In this document: piece after piece, positions 25,968 through 35,436 of the stretch | Position numbering within the stretch: the stretch's first letter is position 1 | Layout: the number at the start of each line of letters is the position of its first letter | Origin: Methanomassiliicoccaceae archaeon UBA472 | Lineage (GTDB): Archaea > Thermoplasmatota > Thermoplasmata > Methanomassiliicoccales > UBA472 | NCBI GenBank assembly: GCA_002497075.1 | Contig: DAML01000011.1 | Location: forward strand, 166,982-230,981 | Direction: 5' to 3' | DNA length: 64,000 nt | Notes under the pieces: generated by a model | Database searches by the model: none | The model's input: only the letters and a program-made list of their open reading frames with translations | What the model was told of the DNA's origin: nothing | Made by a program: the position numbers and the translations under genes

Positions 25968-27146
25968 TTGAAGATCGCCATGTTCACCGACTCTTACCTG
26001 CCCGCCCGCGACGGGGTGGTGACCTCCCTTCTGCTGACCAAGAGGGAGCTAGAGAGGATGGGGCACACGGTTTATATACTGGCACCCGACCCGGCCGATC
26101 CGGCGCAGAGGGAGGATGGCGTATACTACTTCCGTTCCATCGGTTTCCAGCAGTATTCCGGTTACCGCATTCCCATGTTCCCGACGGACAAGTGCCACAT
26201 ACTCGCCGAACTGGACGTGGACGTGATACACGTGCACGGGCTCATGTTCCAGGCGGTCCGAGCCATGCTGGCCGGCCGGGGCCTGAAGAAGCCGGTGGTG
26301 CTGACCTTCCACACCATGGTCACCGAGGCGGCCAAGTTCTACAACTTCACCCCCTTCCCGGAATGGGTGATCCAGCTCAGCATGTGGACCTACCTGCGCA
26401 CCATCCTGAATCGGGCCGAGGTGGTCATCGCGCCCACCCTGGCCATAAAGAACGAGATCAAACGCTACGCTCCGCACATCAAACGCTTCGAGGTCATTCC
26501 CACCGGGGTGGACCTGGACCGCTTCAATCCTGGACTGGACGGAAGCGATGTCAGGAGACGTTACGGACTGGACGGAAAGAAGGTCATACTGCACCTGGGA
26601 CGGATAGCCTGGGAGAAGAACATAGAACTGGTCATCCGCGGATTCTGCATCCTCTCCAAGCAGGAACCTGACGCCCGCCTGGTATTGGTCGGAGAGGGCC
26701 CGGCAAAGGAGCACATGATCAAGCTCACCGAAGAGCTGGGCGTGGCGGACAGGGTGACCTTCACTGGCTTCGTCCCAGATTCCGAACTTCCCCAGTTCTA
26801 CGCCGCCTGCGATGTTCTAACGCTTGCAAGCAAGTTCGAGACGCAGGGACTGGTGATACTGGAGGCCATGGCCGTCGGGAAGCCGGTCAGCGGCATTCGC
26901 TACCGGGCGGTCGCAGAGCTCATCAGGGAGGGGGAGAACGGGGAGCTTTTTGAGGAGACGCCCTACAGCTGGTCGCAGGCCACCACTCGTTTGCTCAGGG
27001 ATCCCCAGATGTACCGGGAGGGAGCTCTGGCCAAGGCGCGGGAATATTCGGCGGGGCAGTGGGCCACGAGATTGCTGGACATCTACAAGTACGCCATCGA
27101 GTCCAAGGCTGGACGGGTAAGCAACAAAGTTTTTGTAAAGCACTAG
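25968..27146 (+). CDS. GT4-family glycosyltransferase
   Basis: 392 residues from a TTG start; the resulting MKIAMFTDSYLPARDGVV is the standard N-terminus of the family. The GT-B donor site shows GVDLDRFNPG, ILHLGRIAWEKN and the EX7E motif in KFETQGLVILEAMAVGKPV. Close relatives include diacylglycerol glucosyltransferases and alpha-mannosyltransferases acting on lipid acceptors at the membrane. Together with the downstream membrane protein it may belong to glycolipid or cell-surface synthesis; the acceptor is not known. Confidence 0.88.
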   Translation: MKIAMFTDSYLPARDGVVTSLLLTKRELERMGHTVYILAPDPADPAQREDGVYYFRSIGFQQYSGYRIPMFPTDKCHILAELDVDVIHVHGLMFQAVRAMLAGRGLKKPVVLTFHTMVTEAAKFYNFTPFPEWVIQLSMWTYLRTILNRAEVVIAPTLAIKNEIKRYAPHIKRFEVIPTGVDLDRFNPGLDGSDVRRRYGLDGKKVILHLGRIAWEKNIELVIRGFCILSKQEPDARLVLVGEGPAKEHMIKLTEELGVADRVTFTGFVPDSELPQFYAACDVLTLASKFETQGLVILEAMAVGKPVSGIRYRAVAELIREGENGELFEETPYSWSQATTRLLRDPQMYREGALAKAREYSAGQWATRLLDIYKYAIESKAGRVSNKVFVKH

Positions 27147-27161
27147 CGCTCGGGAGATGGG

Positions 27162-27773
27162 ATGTTCTCCGTCGGCGAGGCCTTTTACACCCTGTTCTCA
27201 CCTCTAGGCCTGGCCGGCTGGTTGCTCTGCACCTTCCTGCTGTTCTACATCGACGCCATAGTGTTCCCGACGCTGCCTGAGCTTTTCGTCGTCCTGTTCT
27301 TCATCGCCGGCTACGGAACCATGCCCGACTGGGCCTTGTGGTCCCTCTTCGTAGTGGTCATCGCCGTGGCCGAGGTGCTTGGGTTAACTACGCTATACGT
27401 GGTGGTCAAGCGGCTCAGGGTACCGCCTAAGATCTTGAAAGCGATCGAACGCTACCGACGATTCCTGCTGCTGCAGGACGAGCGGATGATATTGCTGAAC
27501 CGCATTGCGCCGATCCTTCCCTTCACCGGGGCCTTCGTGGCGCTTTCCGGCTGGTCTTATAAGAAATCGTTGTTCTACCTGGTGCTCGGAGGCACCCTGA
27601 AATACGGACTGATATTGGCCGCCAGCAATTACTTCCTGATCTACATGGAGAAGGGCATGGCCGCCGACGTCACCCTGGTCATGGTGATCGCGATAATCGC
27701 GCTCAGCTTCATCGCCTCCAGCTACCGCAAGCGCAAAGCGGAGAAGCAGGGCGGATCACAGTCCGCTCAATAA
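27162..27773 (+). CDS. Membrane protein resembling the DedA/VTT superfamily
   Basis: 203 residues with about five hydrophobic helices and a basic C-terminal tail. The segment LNRIAPILPFTGAFVALSGW, followed by KKSLFYLVLGGTLKYG, resembles the R-x-x-P...G re-entrant motif of VTT/DedA lipid transporters, but the protein is shorter than typical and the match is partial. It follows the GT4 gene by 15 bp, so it could work on the same lipid. The call is tentative. Confidence 0.55.
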   Translation: MFSVGEAFYTLFSPLGLAGWLLCTFLLFYIDAIVFPTLPELFVVLFFIAGYGTMPDWALWSLFVVVIAVAEVLGLTTLYVVVKRLRVPPKILKAIERYRRFLLLQDERMILLNRIAPILPFTGAFVALSGWSYKKSLFYLVLGGTLKYGLILAASNYFLIYMEKGMAADVTLVMVIAIIALSFIASSYRKRKAEKQGGSQSAQ

Positions 27774-27805
27774 AAAAAGAAAGGTATTGGATTGGGGTTT
27801 GGGGA

Positions 27806-28693
27806 TCACTCGACGATGCTCACGATGGTTATTGTGAACACCAGGGACTTGCCCAGCAGCTCGGTGTTGTAGTTGCGCACCGCAGTGCCGCTGGTCTCGT
27901 CCACGTCGATTATGAAGAATGTGCTGGTTCCGTCCGATCCCTTGATCATGTCGCTGTCGCCCTCATCCAGCTGGTGCTGGATGGTGATGAGGTTGGCGTT
28001 GCTGTCCATGCTGGTGACCTTGACGTCCCAGCCCACGCTTCCAGTGCCGTAGATGTGGTAGAGCGCGTTGAGCGTCGGAACGTTCTTGACCGTCACGCGG
28101 TCGGCCTGCTCGTCGTACTCGTACACGGTGGCGTCCCATCCGTACATGGGGTCGGCAACGGTCAACCCCTGAGCGGCGTCAACGCCGTACTCGGCCTTGA
28201 ACGAGCTGGCGGTGAATGTCAAAAGCAGCGGAACGGACTCGGTGAGCTGGAAGGTGACCAGCTTGGAGGGGTCCATGTCGCCGTACGCTTCATCGGGGGT
28301 CAGGGTGACCGTCTTGGTCTCTCCGACCTTCATTCCTATGACCGCCTCGTCGAAGCCGGAGATCATCGTTCCGGCGCCGACCTCGAAGCTGAGCGGCGTG
28401 TACGAAGAGTTACTGCGCTTGGTGAAGGACAGGGTCTTGGGGTAGGCGGCGTCATCGTTGGCCACGCTGATCAGGGAGGTGTCGAAGACCCTTCCGTCAA
28501 GCAGCTTGCCGATATAGTCCACCTTGATGGTCTGCCCGATGGCGACCAAGTCATCAGAGCCTTCCTCGGACTGTTCGCCCTGGTAGATCAAAATAACGAC
28601 CGTGCTGGCGCTCACCATCAGGACGGCGATCAGAACGATGAGCAGGACGTTCACGGCTCCCGTGACATCCCTGGATAGCCTGAATGACCTCAT
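27806..28693 (-). CDS. Membrane-anchored, extracytoplasmic FKBP-type prolyl isomerase
   Basis: 295 residues. An N-terminal hydrophobic anchor (VLLIVLIAVLMVSASTVVILIY, described here only in part as residues 15-36) follows a short basic start, so the catalytic part is outside the cell. The FKBP core is recognisable (KVDYIGKLLDGRVFDTS, GAGTMISGFDEAVIGMKVGE, DEAYGDMDP). The insert and C-terminal domain (about residues 140-295) are longer than in FkpA-type enzymes. It is probably a folding helper for secreted proteins. A TATA-like tttaaatt lies about 30 nt upstream of the ATG. Confidence 0.85.
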   Translation of the reverse strand: MRSFRLSRDVTGAVNVLLIVLIAVLMVSASTVVILIYQGEQSEEGSDDLVAIGQTIKVDYIGKLLDGRVFDTSLISVANDDAAYPKTLSFTKRSNSSYTPLSFEVGAGTMISGFDEAVIGMKVGETKTVTLTPDEAYGDMDPSKLVTFQLTESVPLLLTFTASSFKAEYGVDAAQGLTVADPMYGWDATVYEYDEQADRVTVKNVPTLNALYHIYGTGSVGWDVKVTSMDSNANLITIQHQLDEGDSDMIKGSDGTSTFFIIDVDETSGTAVRNYNTELLGKSLVFTITIVSIVE

Positions 28694-28790
28694 AAAGATG
28701 CGAATCAGGCAAACCTTTTCTTGAATTTAAACATTGCTTATGAGAAAGGACCGGAGATGAGATGCTGGCCATGCCGATGTTCCGGAATCG

Positions 28791-28800
28791 TTTATTTATA
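28791..28800 (+). promoter_or_regulatory. TATA box of thrS
   Basis: tttatttata about 45 nt upstream of ATG 28841, which predicts a leader of about 15-20 nt. Confidence 0.5.
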
Positions 28801-28840
28801 CACGTGGACCATTACCAAATATACCCTATCAGGCGATAAG

Positions 28841-30676
28841 ATGAGGACTCTCTACATACACGCCGATTTCATGGAGTTCGAGGTTAAGAAGCCCACCCCG
28901 TTGGCCGAAGCCATCACCGACCAGGAGAAGACTGGCAGGATGGAAGAGGTGCTTGTGGCTTTCATCACCGTCGAGAAGAAAGATCAGGACAAGCCGGAGG
29001 CGGTGGCCTCCCAGGCCTCGGCGGACATCATCGAAACTGCAAAGAAGGTCGGTGCCGAGCGCATCATGCTCTATCCCTACGCTCACCTCAGCGCCGAGCT
29101 GTCGGACGCCGAGACCGGCAAGAAGGTGCTCAGGGAGATGGAGCGCCTGGTCTCCGAAGGCGGATGGCAGGTGCACCGCGCCCCCTTCGGGTGGTACAAG
29201 GCGTTCAAGATAAGCTGCAAAGGACATCCCTTGTCGGAACTGTCCAGGGAGATCGAGGGCGAAGAGACGGCGGAGGCCCCCAAGGGAGTGGAACGGTTCA
29301 TAGTGCTCCTCCCGGACGGCAGCGAGGTGGACCCCCTCGACTTCAAGAAGGGCACCGAGTGCTTCCAGATCATGATGGCCAAGGAAGCCCTGAAGAAGGA
29401 TTGGCCATCCACCGGCGAGGTAAAGTACACCCGCCTGTGCAAGAAGTTCGGCATCAACTGGGAATCCATGAGCGACGCGGGCCACATGTGCTTCTCGCCC
29501 AAGGGCGCCCTGATGTTCGACCTGGTTGCGGACTACTCATCCCGCATCGTCAACGACATGACCCTTCCAGTTTACACCGTGCGCGGCACGAACATGTTCA
29601 GTTTGGACGAGGGCCCGGTGGCCGAGCATGCCAAGCTGTTCGGTGACCGCCTATACGTGATCAAGGGCGAGAAGCGCGACTTCGTGATGAGGTACGCTGC
29701 CTGCCACCAGCAGTTCGCCATGATGCGCCTCTGGAACATCAGCTACAAAACGTTACCTTTCGGCGCCTTCGAGGTGGCCGACTCGTACCGTCTGGAGCAG
29801 TCCGGGGAGACCATGCTGTGCTTCCGCACCAGGCGCATGAACATGCCCGACCTGCACGTGGTCTGCAAGGACATTCCGGAATCCGAGGACTGGTTCACCC
29901 GCCTGGACGCCAGGATATATAAGGAGGCCAATGATCTCGGACGGGACTACGAGATGCTGGTCAACTTCTCCTCCTGGGAAGCCTACCAGAACCACAAGGG
30001 GATGCTCATGGACATCGTGCGCAAGCACGACAAGCCGGCCCTGTTGCACTTCTATCCGGAAGGCATCAACTACTACTGGACCGTGAACATCGAATACCAC
30101 ATCCTGGACGATCTCAAGAGAGCCAGAGAGATCGGCACGGTGCAGATCGACATAGGCAACGCCCAGCGCTTCGGCATAACTTACACGGACGAATCCGGGA
30201 AGAAGATATTCCCGGTCATCCTGCACACCGCCGTCATCGGGACGGTGGAACGTTACCTTTACATGCTCTTCGACACAGCGGTCGGAATGGAGACCCAGGG
30301 CAAGCTAGGTACGCTGCCTACCTGGGTACTGCCGGAGCAGGTGCGCTTCATGAACGTGTCCGAGCCCCACCTGGAAAAGGCCAGGGAGCTAGCGGAGAAA
30401 GTTCGCAAGGCCCAGATCCGCGTGGGACTGGACGACCGCTCCGAGACGGTCGGGAAGAAGGTAAGAGAGGCCAAGCAGGACTGGGTCGGCTTCGCCATAG
30501 TCATCGGTGACAAGGAGATGACCTCCGACGTTCTGACGGTGTACGATCGCTCCCAGAACAAGAACGTGGAGATGACCGTGGACCAGCTGATCGAGCGGGT
30601 GCGCGGCGAGATCGGCGACATGCCCTTCCGCCCCATGTACCTGCCGAGCGAGCTCAGCCGGCGCGTGGACATGTGA
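28841..30676 (+). CDS. thrS: Threonyl-tRNA synthetase, archaeal type
   Basis: 611 residues. The N-terminal 140 residues (MRTLYIHADFMEFEVKKPT, ERIMLYPYAHLSAEL) form the archaeal D-aminoacyl-deacylase-like editing domain that removes mischarged serine. The class II catalytic core follows (RYAACHQQFAMMRLWN, PFGAFEVADSYRLEQSGE), and the anticodon-binding domain fills the last 110 residues. The start is ATG 28841; the upstream open frame is not family sequence. A GT4 gene follows 9 bp later. Confidence 0.94.
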   Translation: MRTLYIHADFMEFEVKKPTPLAEAITDQEKTGRMEEVLVAFITVEKKDQDKPEAVASQASADIIETAKKVGAERIMLYPYAHLSAELSDAETGKKVLREMERLVSEGGWQVHRAPFGWYKAFKISCKGHPLSELSREIEGEETAEAPKGVERFIVLLPDGSEVDPLDFKKGTECFQIMMAKEALKKDWPSTGEVKYTRLCKKFGINWESMSDAGHMCFSPKGALMFDLVADYSSRIVNDMTLPVYTVRGTNMFSLDEGPVAEHAKLFGDRLYVIKGEKRDFVMRYAACHQQFAMMRLWNISYKTLPFGAFEVADSYRLEQSGETMLCFRTRRMNMPDLHVVCKDIPESEDWFTRLDARIYKEANDLGRDYEMLVNFSSWEAYQNHKGMLMDIVRKHDKPALLHFYPEGINYYWTVNIEYHILDDLKRAREIGTVQIDIGNAQRFGITYTDESGKKIFPVILHTAVIGTVERYLYMLFDTAVGMETQGKLGTLPTWVLPEQVRFMNVSEPHLEKARELAEKVRKAQIRVGLDDRSETVGKKVREAKQDWVGFAIVIGDKEMTSDVLTVYDRSQNKNVEMTVDQLIERVRGEIGDMPFRPMYLPSELSRRVDM

Positions 30677-30685
30677 GGTCGTGAG

Positions 30686-31756
30686 TTGCGTATCGTCGAG
30701 GTAAACGCTTTCCACTACCCTTTTATCGGCGGCATAGAGAACCGCCTGCATAACATATGCCGGAGGCTGGGCAAGGAGCATGAGGTCTTCGTGCTCACCA
30801 GCCGTCTTCCGGGGACGGAAGAGCGGGAGGAGATGGACAACTACACCGTCATCCGTCTGCCCTCTAGATACTTCAACATCTACAATCCCCCTTACGTCCG
30901 AATATCCAAGGTCCGGGAGGCGATCGATGAGCTCCGGCCGGACGTGGTGGACCTGCACTACCGCTGGGCCGGTTCGCTGATCAAAGGCGTCCTGGGTTAC
31001 GGAGGCCCGAAGGTCTACACCTGCCACAACACCCTGGGCGAGGGGGTCGGGCTCACGCATTACGCCAGCGAGCTGAACGACCGCATGTTCCTGCGGCATC
31101 TGCACCAGTTCGACAAGGTGGTGTGCGTCTCCGACTACATGAAGAGGGATGTGGCCGCCCGCGGGTTCTCCGAGGACCGTTTACTGACGATCTATAACGG
31201 CGTCGATATTCCGGAAGCGCCTTGCCAGGACGGCGATTACATCCTGTCCCTGGGAAGGCTGGTCAGGCTGAAGGGTCTGGACTCCTTGATCAGGGCGATG
31301 CAGCACACGAAATGCCATCTGCGCATCTGCGGCGAAGGCCCGGAACGGAGGAAACTGGAGAGGCTGGCTCAACATCTTGGGCTTACGGACCGCATAGACT
31401 TCATGGGCTGGATCAGCGAGGAGGAGAAGCACCGCATGCTGTGCGAGTGCCGCATGTTCGCCATACCCTCCGTTCACGAAGCGTACGGAATGGTTGCCGC
31501 GGAGGCTATGTCCTACGGGAAGCCGGTCATAGCCTCGAACACTGGCGGTCTGCCGGAGGTCGTCGGGAACGCCGGGATCCTGGTCCCTCCGCGGGACGAG
31601 AAGGCCCTGGCGGACGCGATCAACGCCCTGGACAGCGACGCGGAGAAGCGTCTTACCTTGGGAAAGGCGGCCAAGGAAAGGATGAGGGCTTTCAGCTGGG
31701 ACGAGATGGCCAAGCGCACTGGCGATCTTTACACTGAACTGGTAGGCGTCAGATGA
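30686..31756 (+). CDS. GT4-family glycosyltransferase
   Basis: 356 residues from TTG 30686, with GAGGT about 6 nt before it; the N-terminus MRIVEVNAFHYPFIGGIENR fits the family. The donor site has IYNGVDIPE, ILSLGRLVRLKGLD and VHEAYGMVAAEAMSYGKPVI (EX7E). It is a different subgroup from the other GT4 in this window. The acceptor may be a lipid or surface glycan. Its 3' end overlaps the convergent acetolactate decarboxylase gene by 8 bp. Confidence 0.88.
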   Translation: MRIVEVNAFHYPFIGGIENRLHNICRRLGKEHEVFVLTSRLPGTEEREEMDNYTVIRLPSRYFNIYNPPYVRISKVREAIDELRPDVVDLHYRWAGSLIKGVLGYGGPKVYTCHNTLGEGVGLTHYASELNDRMFLRHLHQFDKVVCVSDYMKRDVAARGFSEDRLLTIYNGVDIPEAPCQDGDYILSLGRLVRLKGLDSLIRAMQHTKCHLRICGEGPERRKLERLAQHLGLTDRIDFMGWISEEEKHRMLCECRMFAIPSVHEAYGMVAAEAMSYGKPVIASNTGGLPEVVGNAGILVPPRDEKALADAINALDSDAEKRLTLGKAAKERMRAFSWDEMAKRTGDLYTELVGVR

Positions 31757-32504
31757 TGACGCTCTCCGTGACCAGCACGGTGTAGGTGCTCACCGGATCA
31801 ATTCGTACCGCGATATCGCTGAACTCCACGTCCAGCACATGTCCCCCGTACGACAGGTCCTGGCTCAGGAAGTGCATGTGGAAGCCCGGAACGTTGATCT
31901 CCCCGAGCCCTTCCGAGATGTAGTAACCGATCATCGTTCCGCGCACGTTCTCCAGGCGCAGGGTGGTCTGGTTTGCGACCACGTCGACCAGCGGCGGGTA
32001 AGGCTCCTGCTGCCCCGGCACGCTCCGGATGGTGATGGAATCGAACTCCGCCTCGATCATGATGGCGTACGCGAGCCTCTCCTGCAGGATGTCATCCAGC
32101 AGGTCCTTGAAGGTCGAGTAGTTCAGTTCCTCGGTCAGGATGTGAGTTTCCATCTCATCGAAATAGGTCAGCATGGCGAACGGTATCATGGTCCCGGAGG
32201 GGACCTCGACCGGGACCAGGTCCGTGCCGGCCCGATACGCCACCCCATCCAGCACCATCATCTCCCCGTCTATCCCTTCCACCGTGCCGATGCCGAAGTC
32301 CCCGTGCTCCAGCAGTTTGTCGATGGATGTCATGCCCCGGTACCCTCCTTCGCTCAGGCGACCGTACGTCGAGACCTGATAATACGAGTCCCTATCAACT
32401 TCCGCCGAGGCCTCACCCGGCGCCAGCCAGTATCCCACCATGCCGCTGGACATCACCAGAATGGCCACGCCCAGCGCGTAGGCCCAACTCCCCGCCTTGG
32501 CCAT
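31749..32504 (-). CDS. Alpha-acetolactate decarboxylase with N-terminal membrane anchor
   Basis: 251 residues. The family pattern is clear: YYQVSTYGRLSEGGYRG, LLEHGDFGIGTVEGIDGEM, and the zinc site GFHMHFLSQDLSYGGHVLD with three histidines. The enzyme turns acetolactate into acetoin. Unlike cytosolic bacterial BudA, the first 28 residues form a signal peptide or anchor (WAYALGVAILVMSSGMVGYW), so the enzyme is predicted outside the membrane. A TATA box at 32525-32536 implies a leaderless mRNA. No acetolactate synthase gene is adjacent. Confidence 0.88.
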   Translation of the reverse strand: MAKAGSWAYALGVAILVMSSGMVGYWLAPGEASAEVDRDSYYQVSTYGRLSEGGYRGMTSIDKLLEHGDFGIGTVEGIDGEMMVLDGVAYRAGTDLVPVEVPSGTMIPFAMLTYFDEMETHILTEELNYSTFKDLLDDILQERLAYAIMIEAEFDSITIRSVPGQQEPYPPLVDVVANQTTLRLENVRGTMIGYYISEGLGEINVPGFHMHFLSQDLSYGGHVLDVEFSDIAVRIDPVSTYTVLVTESVII

Positions 32505-32524
32505 GCCTATGCAATATTTTTCAA

Positions 32525-32536
32525 AATATATAAAAT
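32525..32536 (-). promoter_or_regulatory. TATA box of the acetolactate decarboxylase gene
   Basis: ATTTTATATATT on the minus strand, centred 26 nt before the start codon at 32504. Confidence 0.55.
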
Positions 32537-32564
32537 AAGGGAAGGAGTTTGAACGGTTCGATCA

Positions 32565-33680
32565 TCACTTCAGCGCGTGGATAGCCGCCACGACCGCATC
32601 GCCCATCTGCTTCGTGGTGGCCTTGCCGCCCAGGTCCTGGGTGTATACGCCCTTGTCAAAGGCCCCGCGGACCCCCTTGAAGATCACGTCGCCGATGTCC
32701 CTGCGGCCCAGATTGTCCATCATCATCTTGGCCGCCAGTATCGTCGCCACCGGGTTGATGCGGTCCATGCCCTTGTACTTGGGAGCGGAACCGTGCACCG
32801 GCTCGAACATGGATATGCCCTTGGGGTTGATATTGCCGCCCGGAGCCAGTCCTAGCCCGCCGGTCACCTCGGCCAGCAGATCGGTGATTATGTCCCCGAA
32901 CATGTTCGGCACGGCGATCAGGCGGAACTTGTCGGGGTTCTTGACCAGGGCCATGGTCATGGCGTCGACGTACATGTATCCGTGCTCCTTGCCTGCCCGC
33001 CTGCACTTCTCATCCCAGACCTCCCTCCACAGGGAGTAGATGTTGCTGCACACGTTGGCCTTGTCCACCACGGTGATGTAGTTCTCCCCGATGAGGTTCG
33101 AGAAATCAATGACGTGGTCTGCGAAACGTTCAATGTTCTTGCGGGACATCATGCCGATCTCGAAGGCGAAATCATCGGCAGCGTCGGCGTTGGCGTCCAA
33201 CGTGACCCTCATGTCGTACAGCTGGCGCTTCACACGCATGTCCAACTTCCCTTTTCCGTTGGAGACCCTGCCGCCGGCCCCGATGTAATAGTCCTCGGTG
33301 TTCTCCCTGAACACGTCGATGTTGAAATCGACGTCCCTCTTCAGGCGACCGAAAGGCTTCCACAGGGGCGCCGGGCGGTGGTTGATGTACTGGTCGAAAC
33401 TGAAACGGAGGGCGAGGAGAATACCCTTCTCCAGGACGCCCGGTTTCACCCGGTCGTCCCCGATCGCGCCCAGGAAAATGCTGTCGAACTTGCGCAGCTG
33501 GTCGATATCATCGTCCGTCACCAGCTTCCCGGTGCTGAGGTACCTCTCGGAATTGATGTTGAACTCCTGGAAGTCGAACTTGACCGAGTAGTTCTCGGAA
33601 AGGGCGTTCAGAACCTTCAAGCCCTCGGCCACGACCTCCGGGCCGATGCCGTCCCCTGGCAGTACCGCTATCTTGTGCAT
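32565..33680 (-). CDS. leuB: 3-isopropylmalate dehydrogenase family enzyme
   Basis: 371 residues from MHKIAVLPGDGIGPEVVAEG. The family shows FSFDQYINHRPA, FRENTEDYYIGAGG, VDKANVCSNIY and the metal-binding DAMTMALVKNPDKF, with GSAPKYKGMDRINP near the C-terminus. It oxidises and decarboxylates 3-isopropylmalate in leucine synthesis; close relatives act on homoisocitrate or 3-methylmalate, and the substrate loop cannot settle this, but the operon supports leucine. Its start overlaps leuD by 13 bp. It is last in leuA-leuC-leuD-leuB. Confidence 0.88.
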   Translation of the reverse strand: MHKIAVLPGDGIGPEVVAEGLKVLNALSENYSVKFDFQEFNINSERYLSTGKLVTDDDIDQLRKFDSIFLGAIGDDRVKPGVLEKGILLALRFSFDQYINHRPAPLWKPFGRLKRDVDFNIDVFRENTEDYYIGAGGRVSNGKGKLDMRVKRQLYDMRVTLDANADAADDFAFEIGMMSRKNIERFADHVIDFSNLIGENYITVVDKANVCSNIYSLWREVWDEKCRRAGKEHGYMYVDAMTMALVKNPDKFRLIAVPNMFGDIITDLLAEVTGGLGLAPGGNINPKGISMFEPVHGSAPKYKGMDRINPVATILAAKMMMDNLGRRDIGDVIFKGVRGAFDKGVYTQDLGGKATTKQMGDAVVAAIHALK

Positions 33681-34162
33681 CTCTTCTCCTCCTTTATCTT
33701 GGCCATGAGGCCGCCCTTGTCTATGAGCTCCTGGACGAACTTCGGGAAGGGGGCGAACTTCCACTCCTTTCCCTTGGTCTGGTTGATTATGATACCTTTT
33801 GAGAGATCGACCGACAGGACGTCTCCGTCGTCAGCCTCCACACTGCACTCGACGGGCAGTAGTCCGGTGTTTATGCAGTTACGGTAGAATATCCTGGCAT
33901 AGCTTTCGGCTACCACGCAGGATATGCCCATCTGCAACAATGCGCGCGGCGCGTGCTCCCGGCTCGACCCACAGCCGAAGTTGCGTCCGGCCACGATTAC
34001 ATCACCCTTGCTGACCAGCTTGACCATTTCCGGACGCACCTTCTCGAAGGCGAACGTGCCGAGCTTGTCATTGTTGTCGCTTGTTAGTCGTTCAGCAGGA
34101 ATTATCTGGTCGGTGTCCACGTGGTCGCCGAACTTCCACACTTTTCCCTTCACGTCCTTCAT
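33668..34162 (-). CDS. leuD: 3-isopropylmalate dehydratase small subunit
   Basis: 164 residues from MKDVKGKVWKFGDHVDTDQIIPAERL, the swivelling aconitase C-domain. GRNFGCGSSREHAPRAL carries the substrate-binding serine loop. It pairs with LeuC to isomerise 2- to 3-isopropylmalate. ATG 34162 overlaps the leuC stop by 4 bp. The open frame further upstream is antiparallel leuC sequence and is ignored. A (methylthio)alkylmalate or homoaconitase role cannot be excluded. Confidence 0.92.
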   Translation of the reverse strand: MKDVKGKVWKFGDHVDTDQIIPAERLTSDNNDKLGTFAFEKVRPEMVKLVSKGDVIVAGRNFGCGSSREHAPRALLQMGISCVVAESYARIFYRNCINTGLLPVECSVEADDGDVLSVDLSKGIIINQTKGKEWKFAPFPKFVQELIDKGGLMAKIKEEKRCTR

Positions 34163-35427
34163 TGCACCGCCTCCAGGTCCCTGGGGTCGGTTATGCGCCC
34201 GGTGACGGCGGAAGCGGCCACCACGGCCGGTCCGGCCAGGTACACCTCGGAATCCCGGTGCCCCATGCGGCCGATGAAGTTGCGGTTGGTGCTGCTGACG
34301 CATCTCTCACCCGGAGCGAGTATTCCCATGTGTCCGCCCAGGCATGCTCCGCACGTCGGTCCGGAAACGAATGCCCCGGCCTTGGAGAATTCCGTGAGCA
34401 ATCCTTCGTCCATGGCCTGCTCGAACACCTTAACGGAAGCGGGGACGACCACCATACGCACGTCCTTATGTACCTTCCGCCCGCGCATTATCTCCGCGGC
34501 CAGACGCAGGTCCTCTATACGACCGTTGGTGCATGAACCAAGGTAAGCCTGATCGATCTGGACCTGGACGTCGCGCGCAGCTTTCCCGTTGGACGGGAGG
34601 TGCGGCAGGGCCACCATGCTCTCTAACGATGATAGATCGTACTCCAGGGTGCGTTCGTACGAAGCGCCGCCATCTGGAAGGGTGGCGTTGAACCCGTCCT
34701 TCCTAACGGTCTTCATGTAAGCCACCGTCGCAGCGTCGCAGGGGAATATCCCCGCTTTTCCGCCGGCCTCGATGGCCATGTTGGAGACCGATAGACGGTC
34801 GGATACGGTCAATGACGAAACACCAGTGCCTCCGAACTCCAAGGTCTTGTACGTGGCGCCGTCCACCCCGATGTCGCTTATGAGCTTGAGGACCAGGTCC
34901 TTCCCGCCCACGTACTTGGACGGCCGCCCCTTGAGCAGGACTCTTATGGAGCCAGGAACCTTGAACCACAGCTGGCCGGTGGCGAAAACCGCCGCCGCCT
35001 CGGAACTTCCGACCCCGGTGGCGAAGGCGTTCACCCCTCCGTAGGTGCAGGTGTGGGAATCCGCTCCGACGACCAGCGCGCCGGGATACGCGAAGCCGTT
35101 GTCCAGCATGACCTGGTGGCAGACGCCCCCGCGTCCGACCTCGAAATAGTTCTTGATGCCCCAGCGTTTGGCGAAATCGCGCATCTCCTTGGCCTGCTTG
35201 GCGGACGCCACGTCCTTGTTGGGCACGAAGTGGTCCGGGATAAGCACGATCTTGTCGCGCACCGGCTCGCACCCCAGGGCCTCGAACTCCTGGAAGGCCA
35301 ATGGCCCGGTGACGTCGTTCACCATGACGTAGTCGACGTCCGCTTCGACGATGTCCCCTGCCCTGGCGTCCGTCCGGGACTTCAATGACAGTATCTTCTC
35401 CGAGATGGTCTTGGGGTCCGTTCTCAT
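34159..35427 (-). CDS. leuC: 3-isopropylmalate dehydratase large subunit
   Basis: 422 residues, the archaeal HACN/LeuC length. The three 4Fe-4S cysteines are seen in YLGSCTNGRIEDL and SGPTCGACLGGHMG, and GADSHTCTYGGVNAFATGVG is the typical Asp-Ser-His motif. GAGGTGA precedes the ATG by 4-5 nt. It works with leuD immediately downstream and follows leuA by 9 bp. Confidence 0.94.
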   Translation of the reverse strand: MRTDPKTISEKILSLKSRTDARAGDIVEADVDYVMVNDVTGPLAFQEFEALGCEPVRDKIVLIPDHFVPNKDVASAKQAKEMRDFAKRWGIKNYFEVGRGGVCHQVMLDNGFAYPGALVVGADSHTCTYGGVNAFATGVGSSEAAAVFATGQLWFKVPGSIRVLLKGRPSKYVGGKDLVLKLISDIGVDGATYKTLEFGGTGVSSLTVSDRLSVSNMAIEAGGKAGIFPCDAATVAYMKTVRKDGFNATLPDGGASYERTLEYDLSSLESMVALPHLPSNGKAARDVQVQIDQAYLGSCTNGRIEDLRLAAEIMRGRKVHKDVRMVVVPASVKVFEQAMDEGLLTEFSKAGAFVSGPTCGACLGGHMGILAPGERCVSSTNRNFIGRMGHRDSEVYLAGPAVVAASAVTGRITDPRDLEAVQ

Positions 35428-35436
35428 CTGTTCACC

